From Aureimonas altamirensis (GTDB lineage Bacteria > Pseudomonadota > Alphaproteobacteria > Rhizobiales > Rhizobiaceae), in NCBI RefSeq assembly GCF_001463885.1, contig NZ_BBWQ01000010.1:62001-126000 (forward strand): a stretch of DNA of 64,000 nucleotides. The letters are read 5' to 3'. Shown here one piece after another: positions 1 to 8,222 of this stretch. How positions within the stretch are numbered: the first letter of the stretch is position 1; every line of letters starts with the position of its first letter. The position numbers and the translations under genes are program-made. Under the pieces are notes generated by a model. It did no database searches. It was not told where the DNA came from and saw nothing but the letters and a program-made list of their open reading frames with translations.

Positions 1-595
1 CGGGGCGCTGAATGAAGGACAGCGCTACCCAGTCCACGCCCTCGGCCAGCACGGCATCGAGATCGGCCCTGTCCTTGTCGGTCAAGGCGCCGGTGGCCAG
101 GATGGTGTCCGGCAGGCTGACGCCCTTGCGGTTGGAGATCCGGTTGCCGGCAACGACCACGCATTCGATATGCCGGCCATCGGTCTTGACGGCACGCAAC
201 TGAAGGCGCCCGTCATCGATCAGCAGCCGGTGGCCCACCTGCACCGCTTCCAGGATTTCCGGGTGCGGAAGGTAGACACGGCTGGTGTCGCCAGGTGTCG
301 GATCGTCGTCGAGGGTAAAGGTCTGGCCGACGACCAGTTCTGCCTTGTCGCCGACGAAGGTGCCGACGCGCAGCTTGGGGCCCTGCAGGTCCGCAAGGAT
401 GCCGATGGGTCGGCCCACCGCCTTCTCGACGTTGCGCAGCCGGACCACCAGCTCGCGCATCATGTCGTGGCTGGTGTGGCTCATATTGATGCGGAAGACG
501 TCCGCCCCGGCTTCGAAAAGCTTGCGGATCACGGTCTCCTCGGAAGAGGCCGGTCCCAGTGTCGCCAGAATCTTTACACGGCGGTTGCGCTTCAT
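1..595 (-). CDS. pyk: Pyruvate kinase, N-terminal part (cut by window edge)
   Basis: Pyruvate kinase makes pyruvate and ATP from phosphoenolpyruvate and ADP in the last step of glycolysis. The minus strand reads from an ATG at 595 into MKRNRRVKILATLGPAS, then RINMSH at about residue 36 (the active-site arginine strand) and DLQGPKLRVG at about 70, all hallmarks of the family. About 198 residues are visible. The rest of the barrel and the C-terminal domain lie beyond base 1, so this is truncation by the window rather than a broken gene. The ATG overlaps the TGA of the upstream DUF1036 gene by four bases, so the two are very likely cotranscribed and translationally coupled. Confidence 0.95.
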   Translation of the reverse strand, partial: MKRNRRVKILATLGPASSEETVIRKLFEAGADVFRINMSHTSHDMMRELVVRLRNVEKAVGRPIGILADLQGPKLRVGTFVGDKAELVVGQTFTLDDDPTPGDTSRVYLPHPEILEAVQVGHRLLIDDGRLQLRAVKTDGRHIECVVVAGNRISNRKGVSLPDTILATGALTDKDRADLDAVLAEGVDWVALSFIQRP

Positions 596-1062
596 TGCTC
601 TTCGTTGCTCCCGCTCGGGGTTTCGGTCAGCTGAACCATCCAGCTGCCCTGTTGCCCGGTGTCATACTCCCGGAACCCCATTTCCTGAAACCCGCGGGCG
701 AAACAATCTTTCACGCCCACCACCCGGAATTCGTTTTCGGCGATGCACATCTGAATGTCGCCGGCCCAGCGGCTGCGTCCCTGCTCGTCCTCTGCGTAGA
801 GGTAATAGAAGCGTGATTTGAGATAGCCCTCGACGACGGACCGGCACGTGGTGGCCGGAATGCGCCACCAACCCTCGCTGACCCAGCCATCGGCATCGCG
901 ATAGCCGATCGCCACCCCCAGAAGCGCCTGCGTACCGTTGCAGACGCGGAAATCGGCCCTGGCCTCGCCGGGCAAAGCCATCGTTGACAGGAATGCGACC
1001 CCGATAAGCGGCATGCCGGTGCGCATCATGCGCCGCCATGCTTCTGTCACCCGGAAAGACAT
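592..1062 (-). CDS. DUF1036 family secreted protein
   Basis: A 156-residue protein of the DUF1036 family, whose function is unknown. It starts MSFRVTEAWRRMMRTG, has a hydrophobic stretch ending in a likely signal-peptidase site (GEARA/DF), and then a compact cysteine-containing domain with FRVCNGT, GWWRIPATTC and a final cysteine in KDCFARG. This points to an exported protein, perhaps stabilised by disulfides. I chose the ATG at 1062 because longer versions of the frame run back through the divergent DUF1244 gene. The stop codon overlaps the pyk start, a gene order I recall from other rhizobia, though the functional link is unclear. Confidence 0.8.
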   Translation of the reverse strand: MSFRVTEAWRRMMRTGMPLIGVAFLSTMALPGEARADFRVCNGTQALLGVAIGYRDADGWVSEGWWRIPATTCRSVVEGYLKSRFYYLYAEDEQGRSRWAGDIQMCIAENEFRVVGVKDCFARGFQEMGFREYDTGQQGSWMVQLTETPSGSNEEQ

Positions 1063-1179
1063 GGATAAACCCCCACGGTATCGGTACCGGACGGACAGGA
1101 GCCGAAAGCCCCCCGCCGCGTGTTGAACCGGCGTCGGAAAATGCAGATATCGGCACGAGCCGGGAAAGGAAAGAGCGAC

Positions 1180-1482
1180 ATGGACGAAAGCACGAAATCG
1201 CGGATCGAATGGGAGGCCGCCGCCTTCCGCAGGCTGCGGGACCATTTGCGAGAGCGCAGCGACGTACAGAACATCGATCTCATGAACCTTGCCGGATTCT
1301 GCCGGAACTGCCTGTCCGACTGGTATCGGCAGGCAGCGGAAGAATCGGGCGTTCCGATGACGAAAGAGGATGCTCGCGAAGAGTTTTACGGAATGGCCTA
1401 TGACGAGTGGCGCAAACGGCATCAGACCGAGGCGACGCCGGAGGCCGCCGACAGCTTTGCCGCCTCGCACAAAAAAGTCTGA
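1180..1482 (+). CDS. DUF1244 family small protein
   Basis: A 100-residue soluble protein of the DUF1244 family, of unknown role. It is rich in charged residues, and the central segment LAGFCRNCLSDWYRQ carries a CxxC pair and a tryptophan that look family-specific. The ATG at 1180 follows a purine-rich GGGAAAGGAAAGAG and is preferred to an in-frame ATG at 1120 that lacks such a site. It is transcribed away from the DUF1036-pyk pair and toward gapR. Confidence 0.75.
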   Translation: MDESTKSRIEWEAAAFRRLRDHLRERSDVQNIDLMNLAGFCRNCLSDWYRQAAEESGVPMTKEDAREEFYGMAYDEWRKRHQTEATPEAADSFAASHKKV

Positions 1483-1491
1483 CGTCCGGGC

Positions 1492-1510
1492 TTAAGGAAA
1501 TTCGTAACCA
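1492..1510 (+). promoter_or_regulatory. Possible CtrA-like half-site pair upstream of gapR
   Basis: The sequence reads TTAA, eight bases, then GTAACCA, ahead of gapR. The same TTAA-N8-kTAACCA arrangement lies upstream of ctrA at 12460. The classical CtrA site is TTAA-N7-TTAAC, so the spacing is one base longer and the second half is imperfect. This is a weak candidate. Confidence 0.25.
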
Positions 1511-1620
1511 TTCGCCGTCATCGACGGCGTTCTCCCGGCGCGGCTTTTCTGCTATCGCCGGCCTTACGAAATTCGGCGCGGCCCGATCGCGCCAACCCGA
1601 CACGGCTGAATGAGGACTTC

Positions 1621-1875
1621 ATGATGGATTCTCCCGCAGATACCAATGTCGCCGGCGAGGAGCTGCGCTCTTTCGTCGAGCGCATCGAGCGGCTCGAAGA
1701 GGAAAAGAAGACGATCTCCGACGACATCAAGGATGTTTACGGCGAGGCCAAGGGCCGGGGCTACGACGTCAAGGTGTTGCGCAAGATCGTTTCGCTGCGC
1801 AAGCAGGACGCCAACGAGCGGCAGGAGCAGGAAGCCATCCTGGACCTGTATCTCCAGGCGTTGGGCATGAGCTGA
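1621..1875 (+). CDS. gapR: GapR (DUF2312) nucleoid-associated protein
   Basis: GapR is a small alphaproteobacterial DNA-clamp protein (DUF2312, formerly UPF0335) that binds overtwisted DNA ahead of replication and transcription and supports topoisomerase action. The 84-residue product shows the expected layout: a coiled-coil N-terminal half ([17 protein letters not shown]) followed by [18 protein letters not shown] and a short C-terminal helix, close to the family length. Two adjacent ATGs (1621 and 1624) are possible starts. AGGA at 1613-1616 is better spaced for the second. The family assignment is firm; the role is inferred from Caulobacter. Confidence 0.9.
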   Translation: MMDSPADTNVAGEELRSFVERIERLEEEKKTISDDIKDVYGEAKGRGYDVKVLRKIVSLRKQDANERQEQEAILDLYLQALGMS

Positions 1876-1917
1876 GCTTAGCCCCAGTTACCCCTGCTCC
1901 ACGCAACAGCGCCCTGA

Positions 1918-1946
1918 CGTCGCTTTTTCCGACGTCTGAAGCGACG
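1918..1946. repeat. Inverted repeat after gapR
   Basis: CGTCGCTT at 1918-1925 is exactly inverted as AAGCGACG at 1939-1946, with two GACGTC palindromes (1916-1921 and 1931-1936) in and next to it. There is no T-run downstream on the plus strand, so a simple terminator for gapR is not convincing. It may be a hairpin or a protein-binding site at the boundary of the catabolic island. Confidence 0.4.
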
Positions 1947-1977
1947 AAAAATAACTTTTCTCATCCCCCGATGCATG

Positions 1978-1993
1978 GTGACCTTTGGGTCAC
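1978..1993. promoter_or_regulatory. Candidate GntR operator
   Basis: A perfect dyad, GTGACC-TTTG-GGTCAC, lies about 45 bases before the start of the first gene of the catabolic operon. Short TGxxx-rich dyads of this size are typical binding sites for FCD-type GntR repressors, and such a repressor is the second gene of this operon. Autoregulation is an inference. Confidence 0.5.
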
Positions 1994-2038
1994 ATAGCCA
2001 ATGGGTATCCGGCGACGCTCTGGGGAGGAGAATGAGCT

Positions 2039-3139
2039 ATGGCGCTACGCCATGACCAGGAAGAGCATCGACGGCAAGCCTCAGCCATCTTCCAGGCCTG
2101 GGGCATGCCGCCGGAAAAAGCGGATCAAACGTCGCGTGTCCTGACATGGGCCGATCTTCACGGCATCGAAAGCCACGGCATAGCGATGATCGTCGAATAT
2201 AACGAACGCCGATCGAACCGCCCGATCAACTTCCAGAGCGACCCGTACATCGTCCGCGAAACGCCGGTCAGCGCCCTGATGGACGGTGACGGCGGGCTCG
2301 GCCACTACACCGCAACCAAGGCGATGGAACTTGCTGTGCACAAGGCGCAAGCTGCCGGTGTCGGCCTCGTCTCCGTTCGTAATTCCGGCCATTTCGGCGC
2401 GCTCGGTTACTTCACATCTATGGCAGCAGACGCCGGCTTGATCGGAATAGCCGCCACCAGCGTCTTCGGCATCCGGGTTCCGCCGACGGGCGGAGCCAAA
2501 GCACGTTTTGGAACCGATCCCTGGTCCTTTGCCGCTCCAGGAGCGGCAGGCGAACCATTCGTACTTGACATGGCGACGACGACTGTCGCTTCCGGCAAGG
2601 TTCGCAATAAGCTCGTCGAAGGCCAGCCTCTGCCCGAAGGCTGGGGTTTCGATTCTTCCGGACGGCCAACCACCGACCCCTCCACTGTGATGAACGGCGG
2701 TTTCCTGTCTCCGCTCGGCGGGACGGCGGAAAGCGGTGGACACAAGGGCTACGGCTTGGCGGTTATGGTGAACATCCTGGCATCGTGCCTTTCAGGCTCG
2801 ACCTTGATCACCGATCCCATGCATTCGCGCCAGCCGAAAGGACTGGATGTAGGTCATTTCTTCATGGCGTTCGATCCGGGCTTGTTCCGCGAGGCGGCCG
2901 ATTTCCGAGCCGACGTCGCGCGCCTTTGCAACGATCTGCGCGCGACTCCGCCGGTCGATCCATCAGCCCCTGTTTTGGTTGCCGGGGACCCGGAACGAAG
3001 CAAACGCGCGGCTCGGGAGGCCGACGGCATTCCGATGGGACCGGGCCTTCTTGCGCGATTGCGGACTATAGCCGATGGCTGCGGCGCAGCCTGGCATCTC
3101 TCTCCCGCAACGCAATCGGCAAGCGTCAACGCAAGCTAA
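2039..3139 (+). CDS. Ldh2/MDH2-family NAD(P)-dependent 2-hydroxyacid dehydrogenase
   Basis: This 366-residue protein belongs to the malate/L-lactate/ureidoglycolate dehydrogenase family (Ldh2), which has a fold unrelated to classical malate dehydrogenase and interconverts 2-hydroxy and 2-oxo acids with NAD(P). Recognisable blocks are the HGIESHGI strand near residue 41, VRNSGHFGALGYF near 118 (catalytic histidine region), GTDPWSFAAP near 160 and SGGHKGYGLAVMV near 232. GGGGAGGAG at 2022-2030 is an excellent ribosome-binding site eight bases before the ATG. It heads the island operon behind a candidate GntR operator. The substrate is unknown; the adjacent transporter and enolase-superfamily enzyme suggest a hydroxy- or sugar-acid intermediate. 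Confidence 0.85.
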   Translation: MALRHDQEEHRRQASAIFQAWGMPPEKADQTSRVLTWADLHGIESHGIAMIVEYNERRSNRPINFQSDPYIVRETPVSALMDGDGGLGHYTATKAMELAVHKAQAAGVGLVSVRNSGHFGALGYFTSMAADAGLIGIAATSVFGIRVPPTGGAKARFGTDPWSFAAPGAAGEPFVLDMATTTVASGKVRNKLVEGQPLPEGWGFDSSGRPTTDPSTVMNGGFLSPLGGTAESGGHKGYGLAVMVNILASCLSGSTLITDPMHSRQPKGLDVGHFFMAFDPGLFREAADFRADVARLCNDLRATPPVDPSAPVLVAGDPERSKRAAREADGIPMGPGLLARLRTIADGCGAAWHLSPATQSASVNAS

Positions 3140-3161
3140 GGTAGAAGGTGACACCAAACTC

Positions 3162-3908
3162 ATGCTACGAGACGCTATGAAAAATACTGTCGACAATATC
3201 CTGCCGCCAGACGACTGGCGTCCCTTTGGGGAGGATGCGCGCGGCGCTCCTCGCCCCATCACACGCTCCGAAGGTCTTTCGGCACAGGTTCAGCGAGAAA
3301 TCGAACGCCTGGTGCTGGCGGGTGAGCTCCTACCGGGCGAACGTCTCAACGAGTATGCGCTTGCGGAAACACTTGCCGTCAGCAGGGCTCCCGTTCGTGA
3401 GGCGACGCGTGCGCTGGTACAGATGGGCCTGTTATCGAACATTCCGGGGCGTGGCGTTTTCGTACGGGAGATGTCGGACCGGGAAATCGCGGAAAACTAC
3501 GACATCCGCGCCCTGTTGACCGGCCTGATGTGCGAGCGTGCCGCCCACCGTCGATCCGAGACGGAAGTTATCGAACTGACCTCGCTTGTCGCTCAGATGG
3601 ATCAGGCGGTCGATGGCGGGGATATCCCTCTCTACTACGAGATCAACCTAACCTTCCACCGTCGCATCGGTGAGATTGCCGATCATGGCAGTGCTCGGCG
3701 GATATACGATGACCTGATCCGAGCCACCCACGCATTGCGTCGATCCCTATCGGACCCTGGCCTGACCAACAGCGAGCATGCGGTCATCGTCGACGCGATC
3801 GGGCGGCGAGATTCTGATACGGCAAAGGCCCTTGGAGAGGGGCATGTCCTAAACGGCAAAAAGCGCTGGTTGGCGTCCATGGCGGACGCCCGGCCGGCCT
3901 ACGATTAA
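3162..3908 (+). CDS. GntR family (FCD type) transcriptional regulator
   Basis: A 248-residue regulator with an N-terminal winged helix (LSAQVQREIERLVLAGELLPG, then LAETLAVSRAPVREATRAL) and a C-terminal FCD ligand domain (EIAENYDIRALLTGLMCERAA, then NLTFHRRIGEIADH, with histidines that usually hold a metal and a carboxylate effector). FCD GntR proteins typically repress acid or sugar-acid catabolic operons and release DNA when the substrate binds. I take the ATG at 3162, after AGAAGGTG; an upstream in-frame start at 3075 would overlap the dehydrogenase, and an ATG at 3177 is also possible. It is embedded in the operon it probably controls. Confidence 0.88.
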   Translation: MLRDAMKNTVDNILPPDDWRPFGEDARGAPRPITRSEGLSAQVQREIERLVLAGELLPGERLNEYALAETLAVSRAPVREATRALVQMGLLSNIPGRGVFVREMSDREIAENYDIRALLTGLMCERAAHRRSETEVIELTSLVAQMDQAVDGGDIPLYYEINLTFHRRIGEIADHGSARRIYDDLIRATHALRRSLSDPGLTNSEHAVIVDAIGRRDSDTAKALGEGHVLNGKKRWLASMADARPAYD

Positions 3909-3928
3909 CAACAGCGGGAGTGGGAAAC

Positions 3929-5110
3929 GTGAAGATTGCAAACATAAAGGCGACGCTGCATCGCCATGAGATCGACCTTCCGGGCATTGGAGAGTCCATA
4001 GAGTCGCGGATGTTCGTCTTCGTTGAAGTCGAAACCGATGACGGCCAGAAGGGTATGGGATGCACGGGGCAGTTTCTGCCCTGGTCGACCATCCCCTGTA
4101 TCGAGAACCATATTTTCCCGCTGATCCGCGGCATGGATCCGGTGCACACCGAGGCCATCCACGCCAAAGTCTGGAAGCAACTCAACAACAGGGCCTATAC
4201 CGGTGTCATCTCCAACGCATTGTCGGCCATCGATATTGCGCTATGGGACATTCGGGGCAAGGCCGAAAACCGATCGATTTCCGAGCTGTTAGGCGGCTAC
4301 AGCCGCGAAGCCTATACATACGCCACGTTTGGCTACCCCTTCTTCGACGAAGAACAGATCGCCGAGTATGCGCGCAAGTTTCTGGCCGACGGACACACGA
4401 TGCTGAAAATGGTCGTCGGCGGCGAGCCGACGCGTACGTGGAAGGATGACGTGCGCCGCGTTCGCGCTGCACGCGAAGCGATCGGGCCCGACGTGGACCT
4501 GATGATCGATGCCAATTGCTGGTTCAATCCGCACGACGCTTTCATGCTGGCAAAGAATGTCGAGGACCTGAACCTGAAGTGGTTCGAGGAGCCGATTCAG
4601 CAGAACGATGCCCGTGCCTTGGCGGATTTGCGATCACGGGTTCAGGTACCCATCGCCGCTGGCCAGATGGAAGGCAATCGCTGGCGCTTCCGCGAACTGG
4701 TGATGCACCATGCGGTAGACGTCCTGCAGCCGAACGTTCTCTACAATGGAGGTTATACGGAGGCCCTGAAGGCTGCTCACCTGGCCCAGGCTTTCAACCT
4801 GCCGATGGCGAATGGCGGCGGCTGGCCGATCTTCAACATGCACATTCTAGCCGGCGTGATGAATGGCGGCCCGGTCGAGTTCCACTACGGAATGTGGATG
4901 ACAGGCAAGCACTTCTTCGACGGCACGCCGGACCCGGTGAACGGCAAGATGACAATCCCGGACGCGCCGGGCCTCGGTTTCACGCCGAATTACGAAGCGC
5001 TGAAAGACGCGCGCATCACCGATCCGTCAAAGTCGCGTTTCGAGGGGCGCGACGCGCACGGCTACCTGTTGCGCGAGACGATCGAGGGCAAGCGCCAGGT
5101 CGTTGCGTGA
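3929..5110 (+). CDS. Mandelate racemase/muconate lactonizing (enolase) superfamily enzyme, atypical active site
   Basis: A 393-residue enolase-superfamily protein. These enzymes abstract the alpha-proton of a carboxylate held by Mg2+ and then dehydrate, racemise or cycloisomerise it. The capping domain (FVFVEVETDDGQKGMG) and barrel strands (LMIDANCWF, WFEEPIQQND, VLQPNVLYNGG) are clear. Aligned by eye, the KxK base motif is KMV (second lysine lost), the third metal ligand in the AxGE strand is Gln (AAGQMEG), and the usual barrel histidine is a glycine (MANGGGWP). The reaction therefore cannot be assigned. The GTG at 3929 is preferred over a GTG three codons upstream. It sits between the GntR gene and tctC. 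Confidence 0.8.
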   Translation: MKIANIKATLHRHEIDLPGIGESIESRMFVFVEVETDDGQKGMGCTGQFLPWSTIPCIENHIFPLIRGMDPVHTEAIHAKVWKQLNNRAYTGVISNALSAIDIALWDIRGKAENRSISELLGGYSREAYTYATFGYPFFDEEQIAEYARKFLADGHTMLKMVVGGEPTRTWKDDVRRVRAAREAIGPDVDLMIDANCWFNPHDAFMLAKNVEDLNLKWFEEPIQQNDARALADLRSRVQVPIAAGQMEGNRWRFRELVMHHAVDVLQPNVLYNGGYTEALKAAHLAQAFNLPMANGGGWPIFNMHILAGVMNGGPVEFHYGMWMTGKHFFDGTPDPVNGKMTIPDAPGLGFTPNYEALKDARITDPSKSRFEGRDAHGYLLRETIEGKRQVVA

Positions 5111-5179
5111 CGGCTCGGCGCCCCGTCTGGGAGGCCGGGGCGCTGAATTAACTATAAAAAACAATCGGGAGGAAAACAG

Positions 5180-6145
5180 ATGAGCATGATCGTGCGCATG
5201 GGCCGCCTTGCCGGCCTTGGAGCATTTGCATGGCTAGGCATTGCAGCGGCAACGCCAGCCGTTGCACAAGAATATCCCGCACGCGATATTCAAATGATCA
5301 TTCCGTTCGGGGTCGGCGGCGGCAGCGATACGTTGGCCCGTACTATCGCCAACGTGATGTTGGAGCTCGACCTACTGCCCGTTTCCGTTTTGCCGGAGAA
5401 TCGTCCAGGCGGTAGCGGGGCCGTCGGCTATGGCACTGTAGCGCAGCAGAAGGGGAACCCTTACGTGATCGCCACGGTCAGCGTGAGCTTCTTCACGACG
5501 CCGCTCCTTGGCGCATCTCCCGTCACCTACAAGGATTTCACCCCGTTGGCCGCCATCGCCTATTCGCCCTACGTGCTGGCGGTTCGGGCGGATTCACCCT
5601 ACCGGAGCCTAGAGGACATGGCAGCTGCCGAGCGGCTGACGACAAGCACCGTCGGCGTCGTGTCGGATGCCGCCCTCCTGGCCAAGATGATGTCCAACGA
5701 GCTGGACGTGCAGATCGATGCAGTGCCCTTTGACGGAGAGGGAGAGGCACTGGCAGCTGTCCTGGGCGGCCACGTGGATTTCGTCTTCATGAATCCTAGC
5801 GAGGTGATGGCTCAGGTAGACGCCGGCGCCATGCGACCGGTTGCCGTGTCATCGGCTGCCCGCATCGCCGCCTTGCCAGAGGTACCGTCCTTCAAAGAGC
5901 TCGGACACGATATAGAGCATGTGCAATTGCGGGGGCTGGTGATGCCCGGCGATGTCGAACCGGCCGTCGTTACCTACTGGAACGACGTCCTGCGTAAGGT
6001 TGCCGAAAGCGACGAATGGCGGACGCAATACGTCGAGCGATTCCATGACGAGGCGGCATTCCTGCCGGCCGACAAGTTCGGGGCGCTGATCGAAGAGACC
6101 AACGCACGCTACGAATCGATCATGCGGGACCTCGGCCTGCTCTGA
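5180..6145 (+). CDS. Tripartite tricarboxylate transporter substrate-binding protein (TctC family)
   Basis: This is the periplasmic binding protein of a TTT (TctCBA) transporter, 321 residues long with an N-terminal signal peptide ending near TPAVAQ/EYPAR. The family strand IQMIIPFGVGGGSDTLART near residue 37 and the ENRPGGSGAVGYG loop near residue 79, which grips the substrate carboxylate, are both present. GGGAGGAAAAC just before the ATG is a strong ribosome-binding site. Substrates of this family are di- and tricarboxylates and aromatic or sugar acids; which one applies here is unknown. It is followed by the membrane subunits, with a stable hairpin after its stop codon. Confidence 0.93.
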   Translation: MSMIVRMGRLAGLGAFAWLGIAAATPAVAQEYPARDIQMIIPFGVGGGSDTLARTIANVMLELDLLPVSVLPENRPGGSGAVGYGTVAQQKGNPYVIATVSVSFFTTPLLGASPVTYKDFTPLAAIAYSPYVLAVRADSPYRSLEDMAAAERLTTSTVGVVSDAALLAKMMSNELDVQIDAVPFDGEGEALAAVLGGHVDFVFMNPSEVMAQVDAGAMRPVAVSSAARIAALPEVPSFKELGHDIEHVQLRGLVMPGDVEPAVVTYWNDVLRKVAESDEWRTQYVERFHDEAAFLPADKFGALIEETNARYESIMRDLGLL

Positions 6146-6152
6146 TTTGGCA

Positions 6153-6176
6153 GCACCCCGACTTACCCCGGGGTGC
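6153..6176 (+). other. Intercistronic hairpin between tctC and tctB
   Basis: GCACCCCG at 6153-6160 pairs with CGGGGTGC at 6169-6176 around an eight-base loop. There is no T-run, so it is unlikely to end transcription. Its place directly after the binding-protein gene suggests it protects the upstream mRNA from 3' decay, giving more binding protein than membrane subunits. Confidence 0.55.
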
Positions 6177-6210
6177 CGCGCATCGGTCGACCCTCACGGA
6201 GTACACAGCC

Positions 6211-6678
6211 ATGACAACCAATCGCGCGGATCAGCTTTTTGCGATCTTCCTGATCTTGCTTGGCGCCTACATAGCCTGGGCCGGCTTCGGCTACGGGTAC
6301 ATGAACGGAACAGCCCCAGGAGCAGGGTTCTTTCCCGTGATCCTCGGCATCGTTATCGCCATGCTCAGCATCGTCAATCTCGTACGCAGTCTGGCCGGCG
6401 CGGAACGGCTTGCGAAGGGCATCTCACCGCGGGACCTCATCAAGATCGCCGGCGTCGCTGCGGCATTGGCGGCCGTCATCATCGCGATACCGCATATCGG
6501 GATCACGCTTGCCTCGATGGGCCTGATGGTTGCTATCGCGGCGATCATCAAACCCTCTCTCGAGCCACGTTATGCACTGCGCGTGGCAACATGCAGCATT
6601 GCCGTCCCGCTGTTCTGCCGGGTTGCCTTCGGCAACTGGCTCAACATCCCATTGCCAACCGGCCCGTTCGGCCTCTGA
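6211..6678 (+). CDS. Tripartite tricarboxylate transporter small membrane subunit (TctB family)
   Basis: A 155-residue protein with about four hydrophobic segments, starting MTTNRADQLFAIFLILLGAY. The size, the position between tctC and tctA and the GAGFFPVILG motif near residue 38 match the TctB family. It assembles with TctA in the inner membrane; its mechanistic role is poorly understood. It follows tctC after 65 bases that include a hairpin, and its stop lies 24 bases before the tctA start. Confidence 0.9.
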   Translation: MTTNRADQLFAIFLILLGAYIAWAGFGYGYMNGTAPGAGFFPVILGIVIAMLSIVNLVRSLAGAERLAKGISPRDLIKIAGVAAALAAVIIAIPHIGITLASMGLMVAIAAIIKPSLEPRYALRVATCSIAVPLFCRVAFGNWLNIPLPTGPFGL

Positions 6679-6702
6679 TCTGACCGCAGGAGGACTGGAC
6701 CC

Positions 6703-8211
6703 ATGGAAACATTCTGGCTCATGGCAGACGGCATCGCCGCCGCCGCCGCGCCGATGACACTGCTGGCAACGCTGTTCGGCGTCGTGATCGGACTTCTTAT
6801 CGGTGCATTGCCGGGGCTTGGCCCATCGGCCGGCGTAGCCATAATGCTGCCGGTGGCGGTCGGGCTTGGCGGCGTACCGGCCTTGGCCTGTCTTGCCGGG
6901 GTCTATTATGGATCGATGTTCGGGGGCGCGATCACCTCCATTCTTCTCGGAATTCCCGGCGATCCGCCATCAGTCATGACCATCATGGACGGTTACCCGA
7001 TGGCGAAGAAGGGGCAAGCCGGACAGGCGCTTGGCATGAGCGTGTTCGCGTCATTCTTCGGCGGCCTTATGGGCCTTATCGCCCTCGTCTATCTGTCGAT
7101 CCCCATCGCCAGCATGGCGCTAGCCATCGGCCCGACGGAGATGACGGCCATCATGGTCTTCTCCCTGTCTCTGGTCAGCGTGCTAGGCGGTCGCAACGCC
7201 ATCAAGGGCTTTGTCGCGCTGGCACTTGGGTTCTGGCTCGGCACGATCGGCCTCGACCCCATCGCCGGACCAGTACGCTTTACCTTCGGGTCCATGGACT
7301 TGTTCGACGGACTTGAATTTTCGGTCGTCGCGGTCGGCCTCTTCGGCCTCACCGCCATGTTCCTCAGCCTCGACGTCAATGTGGACAAGGAACTTCAGTC
7401 ATTTCGCTTTTCGAGTCTTCTCCCGCGCTTTTCCGATGCTGTGAAATCGCGCTGGGAACTTCTACAGGGCTCAACGACCGGTTTCCTCGTCGGCATACTG
7501 CCGGGCATTGGCGCCACCGCGGCCACCATGATGTCCTATGCGCTCGCGAAGCGGTTTTCGCGTACGCCGGAACGGTTCGGAACCGGCATAGTACAGGGTG
7601 TCGCGGCGCCGGAGGCCGCCAATAACAGTGCTTCCTATGCGTCCATGATCCCGTTGTTCACCCTCGGTATCCCCGGTTCGGCAACGACGGCCGTCATGAT
7701 GGGTGGCCTTCTTATGCTCGGCCTGCAACCGGGCCCTCTGCTTTTCGTCAACAATGGCGACTTCATCTGGGCCGTCTTCGGCAGCTTCTGGATCGGCAAC
7801 CTTATGCTCGTCTTCCTGACGCTCCTGCTGACCCCGGCACTGGCCGCAGTGCTGTTCATCTCTACTGCGATCCTCTATCCGATCGTCTTCACCATCATCG
7901 TCTTCGGCGTCTTTGCCATCGACTATTCGACCACCGGCCTTGTCGTGGCGCTTGCAGCGGGCATCATTGGGCTAATTCTCCTGAAGCTGGAATATCCGCC
8001 TGTACCGCTTGTCCTTGGACTGATCCTGGGACCGATGCTGGAGCGCAATATCCGTCGAACGATGATCCAGTCGCAGGGCGACCTGACCGTATTCGTCGAA
8101 CGGCCAATCTCGCTTGTTCTTTTCCTGATGACAATCGCGGTGCTGCTGTTACCCCTGTACCTGAAGCTGTCGAACCGTCGGAAGATCGCAAGCGACGACG
8201 ACGACGTCTGA
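6703..8211 (+). CDS. Tripartite tricarboxylate transporter large membrane subunit (TctA family)
   Basis: The 502-residue main permease of the TTT system, with about a dozen predicted transmembrane segments. The two family repeats are visible: GVVIGLLIGALPGLGPSAG near residue 26 and TGFLVGILPGIGATAAT near residue 259, together with SILLGIPGDPPSVMT and TLGIPGSATTAVMMGG. Such transporters use the proton or sodium gradient. AGGAGGACTGG precedes the ATG. The C-terminus is a short charged tail (ASDDDDV). The gene is twelve bases from the flavoprotein gene, so transport and oxidation of the substrate are probably coexpressed. Confidence 0.95.
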   Translation: METFWLMADGIAAAAAPMTLLATLFGVVIGLLIGALPGLGPSAGVAIMLPVAVGLGGVPALACLAGVYYGSMFGGAITSILLGIPGDPPSVMTIMDGYPMAKKGQAGQALGMSVFASFFGGLMGLIALVYLSIPIASMALAIGPTEMTAIMVFSLSLVSVLGGRNAIKGFVALALGFWLGTIGLDPIAGPVRFTFGSMDLFDGLEFSVVAVGLFGLTAMFLSLDVNVDKELQSFRFSSLLPRFSDAVKSRWELLQGSTTGFLVGILPGIGATAATMMSYALAKRFSRTPERFGTGIVQGVAAPEAANNSASYASMIPLFTLGIPGSATTAVMMGGLLMLGLQPGPLLFVNNGDFIWAVFGSFWIGNLMLVFLTLLLTPALAAVLFISTAILYPIVFTIIVFGVFAIDYSTTGLVVALAAGIIGLILLKLEYPPVPLVLGLILGPMLERNIRRTMIQSQGDLTVFVERPISLVLFLMTIAVLLLPLYLKLSNRRKIASDDDDV

Positions 8212-8222
8212 ACGAAAGAGAC

